Positions 45,656 to 59,075 of a stretch of DNA of 64,000 nt are shown one piece after another (within the stretch, counting starts at the first letter, position 1; every line of letters begins with the position of its first letter). Position numbers and translations under genes: made by a program. The stretch is from Heracleum sosnowskyi. Taxonomy: Eukaryota; Streptophyta; Magnoliopsida; Apiales; Apiaceae. The notes under the pieces are model-generated. The model worked only from the letters and a program-made list of their open reading frames with translations. It searched no databases and was not told the origin of the DNA. Location: positions 74,300,685 through 74,364,684 of the forward strand of contig CM061238.1 in NCBI GenBank assembly GCA_030848705.1, in the 5' to 3' direction.

Positions 45656-47965
45656 GTCAGAGTGTTTAGGAACCCACACTTGTTGGATTCCTTGTTCATG
45701 CATTTTATTAAATTTAACAGCAGAAGACTTTTTGACTTTAGCAGTCCTGACAGGATTTACTCCATCAGGATTTGCTTTGTCAGTATCAGTATTAACAAAA
45801 GCATGCTTCGCTATGACATTTTCAGTTCTATCAGACTTTGTACTACTTTCAAACTTAGGCAATGGATCATAAAAGTTATAGTACAAATCATGATACTCTT
45901 TACATGTATAAATAGAATGCCATAGACTACCACAATGAAAACAGGAATTCTGTGGTTTGTAAAATACTGATCTATTCCTAACATCAGACTTAGGAATTTC
46001 AGCAATTTTCTTCTTACTCTTTTTACAATCAATAGCAAGATGATTAGAGTTACCACAGTTAAAACAACACTTTCTAGGTGCATTTGGGATATATTTATAA
46101 CCATTCTCTTTATTGATCCCAACTTTACCATTCCTGTTTCTCTTAACAGTAGCTTCCTTTTTCTTATCTGTAACCTCACAGATTTTATCTTTAAGCTGTT
46201 TCTGAGACAATAGACCTAGATTCTTAGTGACTTTGTTCATGACAGGTTTAGACTTTATAACTTTAATTCCTTGAGTAGAAGAAGATCCCTTTTCAAAAGT
46301 AGAATTGGAATCCTTACCAAAAACAAAATTAACAGGAGTAATCTTAGATTTGGTTGAGTCTATAACATGTCTATAGGTCTTTGGACTGACTGTCTCATCA
46401 ATGACAATTTTCTTTGCTAATTTCTTATCTTCATCTGACTTATATCCTAGACACTCTTTCCAATTCTTAGAGGTATTAATCTCATGAAATTTCCTACCAG
46501 AGTCTGTCCAGGTTCTGATTTTCTCATTAGCAAATTCAAGTTCTTTTTCAAGGGAAATACATTTAGATGTCATCTCTAAGTGCATGTGTTTAGCATTATC
46601 ACATTCTTTTTGTACTTCTTGCATACGAGAAAATTCAGCTTCTAATATCTCATTCCTCTTTCTAAGGTCAGACATCTCAGATAAGATTCTAGTATTCTCA
46701 GCAGTTTGACTTCTAAAGCTAATATGTAATGACTTTAGAAAACGTCTTAACTCAGAAGCATTATCAGTATCAAAATCAAAGATAGTATTTAGTACCTTAT
46801 CATCAGGAGCAGCAGTTACATCAGCATTGGCCATTAACGCATAGTTGACTACCTCAGTATCAGATTCTGAGGAAGAGTCCATCCAATCCTTGCTTGATGT
46901 GATGAGTGCCTTTGTCTTGTTGCATTCAGAAGCAAAGTGACCCATACCATTACACTTGTAGCATCTAACCTTTGACTTGTCAAATTTGCTACCCTTGCTG
47001 TCCTTCTTGATATACTTGTCTTTGTCTGCTTTGAAGGTCTTTTTCTGAAAGTTGCCTTGTCTTCTATTCTTTCTGAACTTCATCCTTCTGAAGTTTCTGA
47101 CAATCATAGCAACCATCTCTTCCATGTCTGAATCAGAAGATTCATCACCAGTATTGGCATCAGGATTGCCATCAGTATCTGATGAAGAGTCGTCAGGATC
47201 TGACTCAGCTACTCTTGCTTTCCTTCTAGAGACCTCCATAGCTTTCCCTTTTGATTTTGCTTCTACATTCAAAGCAATTGACTTTGCCTTGCTGCTTTTC
47301 TTGTTCTTTCTTTGTTGAACTTCAAGATCATGAGTTCTTAGCATCCCATAGATCTCATCAAGAGACACAATGTTCAGATCATACTGGTGTCTAATGATTG
47401 AGGTCTGAGTATCCCATTCTTCAGGTAAAGCTCTAAGAAATTTGGTGTTTGAATCTTCAGTTTCATATACTTTGTCAACTAAGGATAAGCTGTTCAATAG
47501 TGTCAGAAATCTATCATATAGATCAGTCAGGCTCTCTTCAGGTCTTGCATCGAATTGTTCATATTCTTGAATCAAAAGAGCCCTTCTGTTTTTCTTAACA
47601 GATGCAGATCCCTGGCACTGAGTTTCCAAAGTATCCCAGATTTCTTTTGAAGACTTGCATGCAATCACTCTGTTTGACATGACAGCATCAAGGCTATTAT
47701 GCAAGATATTCTTTATCTTTGGTTCCCTAAGTACATGAGCTTTTTCTTCTGGAGTCCATTCAGCTTTAGCTTTGACCACATAATGTTCTGGTACTATATC
47801 TGTTCGTTCTACGAACTTTGTTGGTATATATGGTCCATCACGAATCCTGTCCAAGTAGTCAGGATCCATAGCCTCCAGGTACATCAGCATCTTTACCCTC
47901 CATGTAGGATATTCTGATATCTTTAAGATGGGAATCTTCATGCTTTCATACTTGGTTGTCGACAT
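45653..47965 (-). CDS. Gag of the young element with three zinc knuckles (770 aa)
   Basis: Intact frame from ATG 47965, 50 bp after the 5' LTR. The N-terminal copia Gag domain (MKIPILKISEYPTWRVKM) runs to about residue 230. Knuckle 1, CYKCNGMGHFASEC, lies at 335-348; a helical segment (410-500) follows; then knuckle 2, CFNCGNSNHLAIDC (about 635), and knuckle 3, CFHCGSLWHSIYTC (about 674). All fit CX2CX4HX4C; copia Gags usually carry one. It ends QQVWVPKHSD, the usual Gag C-terminus of this group. Gag forms the particle and binds the RNA; an intact gag in an RT-less element suggests that it is still used for packaging. Confidence 0.92.
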   Translation of the reverse strand: MSTTKYESMKIPILKISEYPTWRVKMLMYLEAMDPDYLDRIRDGPYIPTKFVERTDIVPEHYVVKAKAEWTPEEKAHVLREPKIKNILHNSLDAVMSNRVIACKSSKEIWDTLETQCQGSASVKKNRRALLIQEYEQFDARPEESLTDLYDRFLTLLNSLSLVDKVYETEDSNTKFLRALPEEWDTQTSIIRHQYDLNIVSLDEIYGMLRTHDLEVQQRKNKKSSKAKSIALNVEAKSKGKAMEVSRRKARVAESDPDDSSSDTDGNPDANTGDESSDSDMEEMVAMIVRNFRRMKFRKNRRQGNFQKKTFKADKDKYIKKDSKGSKFDKSKVRCYKCNGMGHFASECNKTKALITSSKDWMDSSSESDTEVVNYALMANADVTAAPDDKVLNTIFDFDTDNASELRRFLKSLHISFRSQTAENTRILSEMSDLRKRNEILEAEFSRMQEVQKECDNAKHMHLEMTSKCISLEKELEFANEKIRTWTDSGRKFHEINTSKNWKECLGYKSDEDKKLAKKIVIDETVSPKTYRHVIDSTKSKITPVNFVFGKDSNSTFEKGSSSTQGIKVIKSKPVMNKVTKNLGLLSQKQLKDKICEVTDKKKEATVKRNRNGKVGINKENGYKYIPNAPRKCCFNCGNSNHLAIDCKKSKKKIAEIPKSDVRNRSVFYKPQNSCFHCGSLWHSIYTCKEYHDLYYNFYDPLPKFESSTKSDRTENVIAKHAFVNTDTDKANPDGVNPVRTAKVKKSSAVKFNKMHEQGIQQVWVPKHSD

Positions 47966-48001
47966 CTTTAGATCGTATCTGATTCAGAATTAAATCAGTT
48001 T

Positions 48002-48013
48002 GCTCTGATACCA
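48002..48013 (-). other. Primer binding site of the young element
   Basis: TGGTATCAGAGC on the minus strand, two bases after the 5' LTR, the exact complement expected for initiator tRNA-Met. Confidence 0.93.
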
Positions 48014-48015
48014 AT

Positions 48016-48625
48016 TGTTGCCCAGTAAATAACAATTGTAGAAGGGGGTTGAATACAATTGTATAAGATTCTCGACTTTATATAACACAAATATGAAAGA
48101 TCAATAACAATAACAATAACAGCTTTATTAACTTTGATATAAAACTGTTACAAACTCTCTTAAGAAATTCTGATGTTCTTAAGAGCTGCTAGCTTACAAA
48201 AACTCTCTCAAGAAATTCTGTTCTTAAGAGCTTCTCTCCGATTATGTTCTCTCTCGAATGAATTACATAAATCGAAACCAAGACTGTGTTTATATAGTGC
48301 ACACAGCTTCTCTATCAATAACAAGATAAGTCCTAATCATAACAAAGATAGAAACATATCTTTAATCGATAGCTGCATTCTACAAACCAGGAACAAATAG
48401 AATAAACTTCCATGTTTATCTAGACTACAAATATAACTCGAAGTAGGAATCCTGATCAGCTTCAAGTCCTGATGATCAAACCTGATCATAGTCTGAGTAG
48501 GAATCCTGATGATCAATAAGATACTGACGCTTGATCAAATACTGATGACCATGCAATACTGATGACGTCAGCAATCCTGATCAGTTGAGTCTAGCTTCTG
48601 ACGATCATTGAATTCTGATCTAACA
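48016..48625 (-). repeat. 5' LTR of the young copia element (610 bp)
   Basis: Same ends and length as 39037-39646, with one difference found. Its TATA box is CTATATAA on the minus strand (48290-48297). The motif-rich U3 lies upstream of it, between about 48440 and 48620. Confidence 0.95.
48290..48297 (-). promoter_or_regulatory. LTR TATA box of the young element
   Basis: CTATATAA followed by ACACAGTC on the minus strand, inside the 5' LTR. The same box is at 39311-39318 in the 3' LTR and, in similar context, near 61913-61920 in another element. Confidence 0.65.
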
Positions 48626-48630
48626 GGTGA

Positions 48631-49140
48631 GTTTCAATGCAGGTACTGATCAAAAAGGAGCAAACAGACAGCTAATGTTGAGTGATGCGAGTCAAACACT
48701 GAGTGAAACACATGCACGTGAGATGAGTGATACACTTACAAGAGAAATTCAAGTGAGTGCACACACAGACACATACACTGCAATGTAGTTAGCTCACATA
48801 GCTGATCTACATGAACATCTATTCAAAACCCAGGCTGATAAAGAACTTTTGCAAGCACAAGTGGTTGAACGGTCTTCTTCTTCCACCTATGTAAACAATC
48901 AGCTGGGACTACTCAAGGAAATTTTGAAGACAAATTTACTTCCCAAGATCAACTCCATCAACTATCTCAACTCATACTAGCTTCAGAGACTCATAAAGTT
49001 AAATCTGTAGAGAATTCCTCAACTAAGGGGGAGAAGTTTATAGAGAAGTTTGGAGAAGCTAGGAAGAGGGAGCTAAAAAAGATATAAAAGGTAAATGAGG
49101 AGTTTCAGGGGGAGTAAAGGGAAAATTAGCTATGTTTTGT
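48631..49140 (+). pseudogene. Second-ORF relic of the old element, right part
   Basis: Continues the frame from 39036: SFNAGTDQKGANRQ, a TAG near 48788, then a helical, probable coiled-coil stretch (LAHIADLHEHLFKTQADKEL) and LKEILKTNLLPKIN. Further stops follow. No known domain was recognised. Confidence 0.6.
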
Positions 49141-49368
49141 AAATGTTATATGTATAGAGCTTAGGTAAATCAAGACAGGTTCAATGTTATCATATGTTCA
49201 GTCTAAAGGAACACCTGTCTTGCATTTATCTTTACTGGTGAAATCTGGAAATGTCATATTTGATCCAGAACTTTCTAGTATTTACTTAGGCTTAAGAGTC
49301 CTATCTTTTTCTTGGTTTTAGTTGAGTGATCCTCTAGGTATTTGGTTTTTATTCTCTAACAAACAAAT
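49141..49368 (+). other. 3' untranslated part of the old element
   Basis: No frame seen between the ORF2 relic and the polypurine tract. Confidence 0.5.
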
Positions 49369-49378
49369 AGGGGGAGAT
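49369..49378 (+). other. Polypurine tract of the old element
   Basis: AGGGGGAGAT directly before the TGAAAGGC start of the 3' LTR. Confidence 0.9.
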
Positions 49379-51091
49379 TGAAAGGCATATGCAATAGCCT
49401 ATTTGTAATTCGAGGATTTTACTCAACTTAAACAAGTATGTAATAAGTAAATATTAGATTAGATGTCACAGGAATCTCAGAAGGTTTTATCAGTCAAGAG
49501 AATAAAGTTTAAAGTCATTTACTGACTTGGAGTAATTCTACACTGGAAGAAGTTCATTTATTTGATCAAGCCTCAGTGAAGTATTCAAGAAAGTGGATCT
49601 ATTTAAAGTGAGAGAGATTTCAGAAGTGTGACACGAAACATACAGATTACAGAGTTTGTTAAAAGGGAAAAGAAGATGGACCACAGCTTAGAGTCAAAAG
49701 ATGAAGAACCGTCATTGAAGTTAGTCGCTCATGAACCAGACACTACATCGAGTGTCAACATCAGTCAGTGGAAGTTCGTCATCAGTTTCAGTGGTTCTCA
49801 GATTTAGTATTAAATCTCTTTTAATTTATTCAATAAGTTAGTTAATTTAAATTATAAATTAATTCAATAAGAATTAATTTATTCTTTAAATTAATTAAAC
49901 TAGAAGTTAATTAATTTAAACTATAAATTAATTCCATCAGAATTAATTTATTCTTTAAATTAATTAAACTAGAAGTTAATTAATTTAAACTATAAATTAA
50001 TTCCATCAGAATTAATTTATTCCTTAAATTAATTAAACTAGAAGTTAATTAATTTAAACTATAAATTAATTCACTCAGAATTAATTTATTTGTTAAATTA
50101 ATTAATTCAATAAATTAAATTAGAATTAATTCTAAGCTAGTAGTACTATCAAAATACATTGGTACCGGTTCACAGGTTGTTTTACTGGTGTATTACCGGG
50201 TCAAATGATAGTACTACCGATAGTACTACCAGTAGTATTACCGGTTCATCGATAGTACTACCAATAGTATTACTGAATCATTTGACCGTTTTACCGGTTC
50301 ACAGACAATACTACCAGTTAATTAGTTAGTACTACTAGTTATATATCTAAGTACTACCATCTATTTAACTAAGTAGTACTATCATTTGTTAGTACTACTA
50401 GTTATATATCTAAGTACTACCATCTATTTAACTAAGTAGTACTATCATTTGTTAGTACTACTAGTTAATTAGTTAGTACTACTAGTTATATATACTTAAG
50501 TACTACCGATAGTACTTCTATTTAAAAATGAAAAGGAAATGGCGTACATTTTCTTTACAGAGGTGTAGTTGACTTTGGTGGATAAAAAGGTGTACATCAG
50601 TTGTACATAAAAGCTAGTGGATCAAAACAAAGTCACATACAACAAAAAAAACAAGACAGAAACAAAGAGATATCCTCTGTCTTCTTCAACCAATTGCCGG
50701 AACTTCAAACTATTACAGTGAATTAATTTCTAGATTGTATTGTTAAACCTAAATCACTAGAAATTGTTTACTTGCATTGCTTTGACAATCTAGCAGATCA
50801 TAATCCCTAGAATTTATCTCGAACTACTTTTTAGTATTCGATCTTTTTATTATAAAAATAGATAAATTCATGTCGAATTTATTCTAGATTTGTTTTATCA
50901 AGAACCTTGTAATCTGTACTGTATTTGCAACACCCTTCAAGTTTAATATAAATTATATTTAACTTGAATTTTGTTTCACTTCATTCCGCACTTATTTGTT
51001 CTTGAATTGTTATATCACGAACCGAACAAATTCGATAAAACGGTACAATTTGTATTCAACCCCCCTTCTACAAACATATCAGGACCTAACA
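49379..51091 (+). repeat. 3' LTR of the old copia element (1713 bp)
   Basis: Same ends as the 5' LTR. It has an extra 60-bp tandem copy of a block that includes TATATCTAAGTACTACCATC (about 50398-50457), which explains the length difference. Confidence 0.93.
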
Positions 51092-54289
<3,198 letters not shown>

Positions 54290-54486
54290 ATCTAGTCATG
54301 TATTCTAGCAAGTTATCCTTGTTGGGGGATTATGATACGCCCTGCGTGACATTAACTTTGGTGAACTTGCCCTGTAGTCTGGTGGGTTATCCTCATCGGG
54401 GGGTAAGGATCAGCTTGTGCATTTGGAGTAAGTCATGACTTTTCCCTGCAACTAATGACTGATGTGGTAGTTGGTAGCGGTTGATG
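54290..54486. repeat. Fragment related to the outer LTR minisatellite
   Basis: Two units, GTATTCTAGCAAGTTATCC near 54300 and GTAGTCTGGTGGGTTATCC near 54373, match units near 29240 and 29295 (TATTCTAGTAAGTTATCC). A second broken copy of the same LTR family probably adjoins here. Confidence 0.5.
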
Positions 54487-56750
54487 TTAGCTCCAATAGT
54501 TAGGGCTAATGTTACTACCATTCCCAAGATAGTGCAGAGCCTTGAGCTGATTTTTATAGACCTCATTGACTGCATCACAGACTTCTACAGGAGATAGACT
54601 TTTGGCATTGGACCCCAAAGATGTAAGATAGTCTTCCCTGAGAAATGCAAGAGCATACTTGAGCTTCACAGTCCTCTTGGCATCCAACCAGACATCCACA
54701 TTACCATCATGTTGGGCCTCATCAATTATTTTGTCTTTCTGTGCTTCAACATCCTCCTTGTGACATAAAAGAATTGCCTCATAGTCCTTGTTTGGGAGAC
54801 CAGCAGTAAGAAGGTGTTGAGCAATCTTTGAGAACTCATCAATCTGTGCCATATTTAAGCATTGGAGGGCTTCTTCCGTCAATAGAGTGGGCACGGATGA
54901 TGATCCTGAAGGCCTGTCATGGTGCACAGACTCCAGCCATTGTGACAGTGTGGCCTGAGCCAAGTTAGAGCTAGTGCTAGGCACTTCTGTCACATATGAG
55001 GGTTCTGCAACAGGGATAAAAGATGTGTGAGTTTCCTCCAGCCTTGGAATGGTTGTAGAGTATGATGTTTTCTCCATTGAAATGGGATGAGTTACAACAT
55101 CATCTCTATGTGCCTGTGAATGCATTTCCAAGTCCCTAAGGATTGGAGAAGTTGGCACATAGTCTCCAGTAAAAACTGGTGAATCCTCTATGTTTTTGTT
55201 AGTGTCATTAGAATATGCCCCAACGTGTATTTCCTGACTAACAGAATGTATGTCCTGGGTGGTGAGCACAGTGTCATGCACCATGTCACTTGAAATTGCC
55301 TCATTCACAAAATCAAAGAGTGAATGATGAAAGGCAGGAATGTCATTAGAATGACTTTCTTGTTGAGAAGAAATATTAGCCTTGAGAGATTCTGAGATAG
55401 AAGTGGGGTTCAGATGAGATTTTGGCAACTCCCCAGGGAGAAATAGGAGGAGTTTCAATAGTGATGTGCTCTCCACTCAGTGTAGTTCCACCCTGTTGTT
55501 CACCTGAGTCAAGAGTGAGTTATTGACTCTGTGCAGACTCTTTACAGGTTGTAGTGGGGAGACTACTCTTTTCAATACCAATGACCTTTTGAGAGGCCAT
55601 TGACAATAACAGGTTTACCCCTTTTATCACATCTGAATCCTGTTGGGAGGATTCAGTGGCGGATATTTGTTTGGTGAGCTGTGACTCAGGTTCCTCACCA
55701 CCTAAATCTACAGAATCATCAGTAATAGCTAGGGCTCTCTTCTTGATATTCTTTTTAGTAACAACAACCTTTTGAGAGATTGGTGCACTTGGCTCCCTAA
55801 TTACTATAGTAGTGTTTGCAGATGGTTGACTAGATGGGTTAGGGAGGCTTGGGTTAGACTCTGAAGCTCCATCAGCCTTAGCCTTCCCTTTCCAGGAAAG
55901 TGAATGATATATGGGCATATCAAGTGTGTAGGTTTCAAATGTTGCTTGCATATATGCAGTAACACTCAAAACCACATCCACTTGATTCCTAGTGTCCAAT
56001 GCTCCTGACTTTGAACATGGACTTAGGATAAGCCAGCTTTGTTGTGTCTATTCCTTCTACTTCGTGCAACTTATTATCTAGATGATTTAAAATGCATTGA
56101 ATAAAGCGAGGATAGAAGATTTCATTACCTCTGCCACGTGGAGTTTTGCCTAACCTTTGAGCCAGTTCTAGAATGATAATTGCTCCAACATTGATTTGTT
56201 GGTTGTAGGCCAAAGAGGAGGCAAGCTTCACAGTAATGTGGCTAATTTGATCCCATCCTGTCTTTCTGCACAGGAACACTTTATGGAGAGCATCAAACAT
56301 ATATGACCACTCCCTCCTGACATTCTTCTTATTCATCTTTGCCATCTCAATTGTATCAACATACTTTATTAAGTCCAAAAAGTCCACCATCTGTTTGTCA
56401 TTGGCTTCAGCATCATGATTTTCAGTTTTAAACCCAAAAGTCTCATTTACTTCTTTCTCCCCAAACTGCAATTGCTTTCCTCCAACCATGCAATGAATCT
56501 CTATGAACGAAGTTCCATCCTCCCTGGCCATGACAATGCAAGTAGCAGTCCTCCAGAAAGCTTCTAGCAGGTCAACATACATGGGTGGGTTCATTGTGAG
56601 GGCTTGGTGTAGGTAGGAGGTGTTCAAAAAGCGTACAAAGCACTTGTACCTTGGGTTGGCTTCAGTATCAGAGGGGATAGTGAGAAAATTGGTTTCTTTG
56701 GGTATGACTAAAGGTTGAGATGATGCAGTTGTTTGAGATTTGGGTGCCAT
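54487..56750 (-). pseudogene. Second ORF (env-like position) of the decayed SIRE-like element
   Basis: Three consecutive frames in one relic: 56750-55989 (253 aa, MAPKSQTTASSQPLVIPKE), 55999-55520 (159 aa) and 55476-54487 (329 aa), joined by small frameshifts. The first part holds a compact domain with YVDLLEAFWRTA, IEIHCMVGGKQLQFGEKEVN and LGKTPRGRGNEIFYPRF, resembling the plant transposon-associated ORF2 domain of SIRE-type elements (from memory of the family, unverified). The middle is Ser/Thr-rich and basic, the last part acidic and helical. No signal peptide or membrane span. The conserved C-terminal domain seen in two other elements is missing, so the copy is truncated. The ATG lies in a good plant context (AGAAATGGC). 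Confidence 0.75.
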
Positions 56751-56850
56751 TTCTGAGTTTGAGATTGAAAAGAGAGGAAAGATTTGGAATTAGGTTTGAG
56801 AATTGAGAGTAATCGACAAGATGAAAAGATGTGAAAGTGTTTGCAAAAAG

Positions 56851-56858
56851 TATTTATA
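56851..56858 (-). promoter_or_regulatory. TATA box upstream of ORF2
   Basis: TATAAATA (within CATATAAATACTTTTTGC) on the minus strand, about 100 bp before the ORF2 ATG at 56750. The interval is CT-rich and contains no ATG, as in a plant 5' UTR. Confidence 0.55.
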
Positions 56859-56904
56859 TGACTGAGACAGTGTGATATAGAGATATGAATGTGTACAGAC
56901 TATT

Positions 56905-57275
56905 TTGATGTCGTGAAGTCTCAAAATAGACTGTATCGCGAAGTCTTGCAAAGTAGATCGCAAAGTCTAAAAAAGAACTATGTCGCAAAGTCTAGAGGGT
57001 AGGAGAGTGAGGGAGACTTTGTGATATAGTATAAATACCTTGTCGATAACTCTCCTTTGGAATTTCAATCAATTTGTCAGACATATATCAAAATCTTGAA
57101 ATAAAATCAATTTAATTCAAAATTCTGTTAATATGCGGGGACTTGTCGATATTGTTATTCTGTGTCGCGAAGTCTAATAAGTAGATCGCAAACTCAAGAA
57201 TTGAACTATATCGCGAAGTCTCACAACTTTAACAATTTGCGATATAGGTCTGTTTATTTTGAACTAAGTCGTGAA
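56905..57275. repeat. Cluster of T(A/G)TCGCGAAGTCT repeats before ORF2
   Basis: Copies or near copies (T(A/G)TCGCGAAGTCT, GATCGCAAAGTCT, TGTCGTGAAGTCT) at about 56909, 56934, 56956, 56981, 57163, 57184 and 57209, with inverted forms at 57014 and 57236 and a variant near 57268. They occupy the pol-ORF2 spacer just upstream of the TATA box. Confidence 0.85.
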
Positions 57276-57440
57276 CTCTTAAAATCACCGCTCAGAACTC
57301 CACAAACAAATATGATTTTGAAAAATATGTAGTAGAATACTGAAATATTTATAAATCATATCTCAGCTAATTTTCACTCCAATCAAATAGTGCATTTAAA
57401 TACAGTGAAAATTTACTGCTCCAATAATTAACTAGCATAA

Positions 57441-57827
57441 TTACTTAGAACTACTAAATGAAGGATTCAGCATTCCAATTTCACTCACTAGTCTGTTGAA
57501 GACAGCTTCATTTAGAGGTTTAGTAAATATGCCAGCTAATTGTTTCTCAGTTGGAACATAAGAGACTGTTATAGTACCATTTGCAGCATGTTCCCTAATG
57601 AAATGGTACCTTATCTCAATATGCGTTGTAGTAGAATGATTAACAGGATTGGCAACAATGGATATTGCACTAGTGTTGTCACACATCAGAGGAATGTTTT
57701 CCAACACTAGTCCATAATCCATGAGTTGATTTCTAATCCAAAGCAATTGAGCACAGCAGCTTCCAGCAGCAATATATTCAGCTTCAGCTGTAGATGTTGT
57801 TGTGGATTGTTGTTTCTTACTGAACAA
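57441..57827 (-). pseudogene. RNase H end of pol, decayed SIRE-like element
   Basis: C-terminal 128 codons of pol in a separate frame: SKKQQSTTTSTAEAEYIAAG, CDNTSAISI, HFIREHAANGT and IFTKPLNEAVF, ending GMLNPSFSSSK. It is offset from the RT frame by two frameshifts near 57830-57910. The first RNase H motif (YTDSDY) is still readable out of frame near 57905. Confidence 0.85.
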
Positions 57828-57845
57828 GGGATACTAACCTTTGGC

Positions 57846-59075
57846 CTAAGAATTGGCAGCTTCCTGAAGTACTCTTTCTGTCAATTCTGCATCCAACATA
57901 ATCAGAATCTGTGTAGTGCCCTTTGGATACCATAAGCCAAGATTAGGAGTCCCTTTCAGATATCTGAATATTCTTTTGATTACCATCATGTGAGATTCCT
58001 TGGGATCAGATTGAAACCTTGCACATAGACATGTGGCAAACATGATGTCTGGCCTGCTAGCTGTGAGATAGAGTAATGATCCAACCATGCCTATGTAAAC
58101 CTTGATGTCAACTCTCTTGCCTCTTTTATCTTCATCAAGTTTGATTGTAGTTGACATTGGAGTTTTTGCAGGGGATGAATCTTCTAAATCATATTTCTTC
58201 AAAAGATCTTTGACATACTTTGATTGATTTATGAAGATGCCATTCTCCCTTTGATTTACTTGCAGACCTAGGAAGTAGGTTAACTCTCCCATCATACTCA
58301 TCTCATACTTGCTTTGCATCAACTTCGAAAACCTTTGACAAAGTTTTTCATTTGAAGAGCTAAAGATGATATCATCCACATAAATCTGAACTAGAATGAT
58401 ATCATTACCATGCTTCTTGAGGAATAGAGTTTTATCAATTGTCCCTCTTGTGAATTGATGTTCAAGAAGAAATTGAGAAAAGGTTTCATACAAGGCTCTA
58501 GGTGCTTGTTTGAGACCATAGAGTGCCTTGAGAAATCTGTACACAAAATCTGGAAATTCTTCATTCTCAAAGCCAAGAGGTTGGGACACATATACTTCTT
58601 CATCAAGATCACCATTGAGAAAAGCACTTTTCACATCCATTTGATACACCTTGAAGTCTGAATGAGCTGAAAAGGTCAAAAATATTCTGATGGCCTCTAG
58701 TCTAGCTACAAGTGCAAATGTCTCATCATAATCAATGCCTTCTTGTTGACAGTATCCTTTAGCAACTAGCCTTGCTTTGTTTCTCACAACCACACCTTCT
58801 TCATCCATTTTATTCCTGAATACCCATTTGGTTTCAATGACATTCTTATCTTCAGAAGGTGGTACTAATTCCCAAACTTTGTTCTTTTCAAATTGATTCA
58901 ATTCTTCCTGCATGGCAACAATCCAGTCAGAATGCTTCAAAGCTTCTTCAATTACTTTTGGTTCTTCCTGTGACAGAAAACAGCTATACATACATGTATT
59001 CATTGTAGCTCTCCTTGTTCTAACACCTTCACTAGGATCACCAATGATTTGTTCCCTAGTGTGGGTCTGTCCCAT
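57846..59075 (-). pseudogene. Reverse transcriptase of the decayed SIRE-like element
   Basis: 409 codons with the full RT: WIVAMQEELNQFEKNKVWEL, DYDETFALVARLEAIR, QMDVKSAFLNGDLDEEVYV, KALYGLKQAPRA, the catalytic YVDDIIF and SRPDIMFATCLCARFQ. The catalytic residues are intact here, unlike the old element (YVDN) and the young element (absent). It ends in a frameshift after WYPKGTTQ, where a short piece of RNase H also seems missing. It is out of phase with the integrase frame upstream. Confidence 0.9.

Larger units (their letters stand above)
39037..48625 (-). mobile_element. Very young SIRE-like copia element lacking RT core and RNase H
   Basis: Minus orientation: 5' LTR 48016-48625, primer site 48002-48013, gag 47965-45653, pol-ORF2 fusion 45637-40802, ORF2 tail, polypurine tract 39647-39655 and 3' LTR 39037-39646. 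Target duplication GGTGA at 39032-39036 and 48626-48630. I find one difference between the LTRs (39448 C, 48427 A), so insertion is recent. RT stops after the fingers/early palm and RNase H is absent, so it cannot copy itself and must have used another element's enzymes. Confidence 0.95.
30485..51091 (+). mobile_element. Old SIRE-like copia element, split by a younger one
   Basis: 5' LTR 30485-32134, primer site, gag, pol, a second-ORF relic, polypurine tract and 3' LTR 49379-51091. Target duplication ATTCT at 30480-30484 and 51092-51096. Without the nested element it is about 11 kb, the size of SIRE/Maximus elements, and like them it has an extra region after pol. The LTRs differ by a 60-bp duplication and roughly 15-20 substitutions by eye, so it is much older than the element inside it. 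gag, pol and ORF2 all carry lesions. Confidence 0.95.

Noticed and set aside
54487..56750. ORF2 as a viral envelope gene
   Set aside because: It sits where SIRE elements carry an env-like ORF, but I see no signal peptide, transmembrane segment or cleavage site; called only by position.
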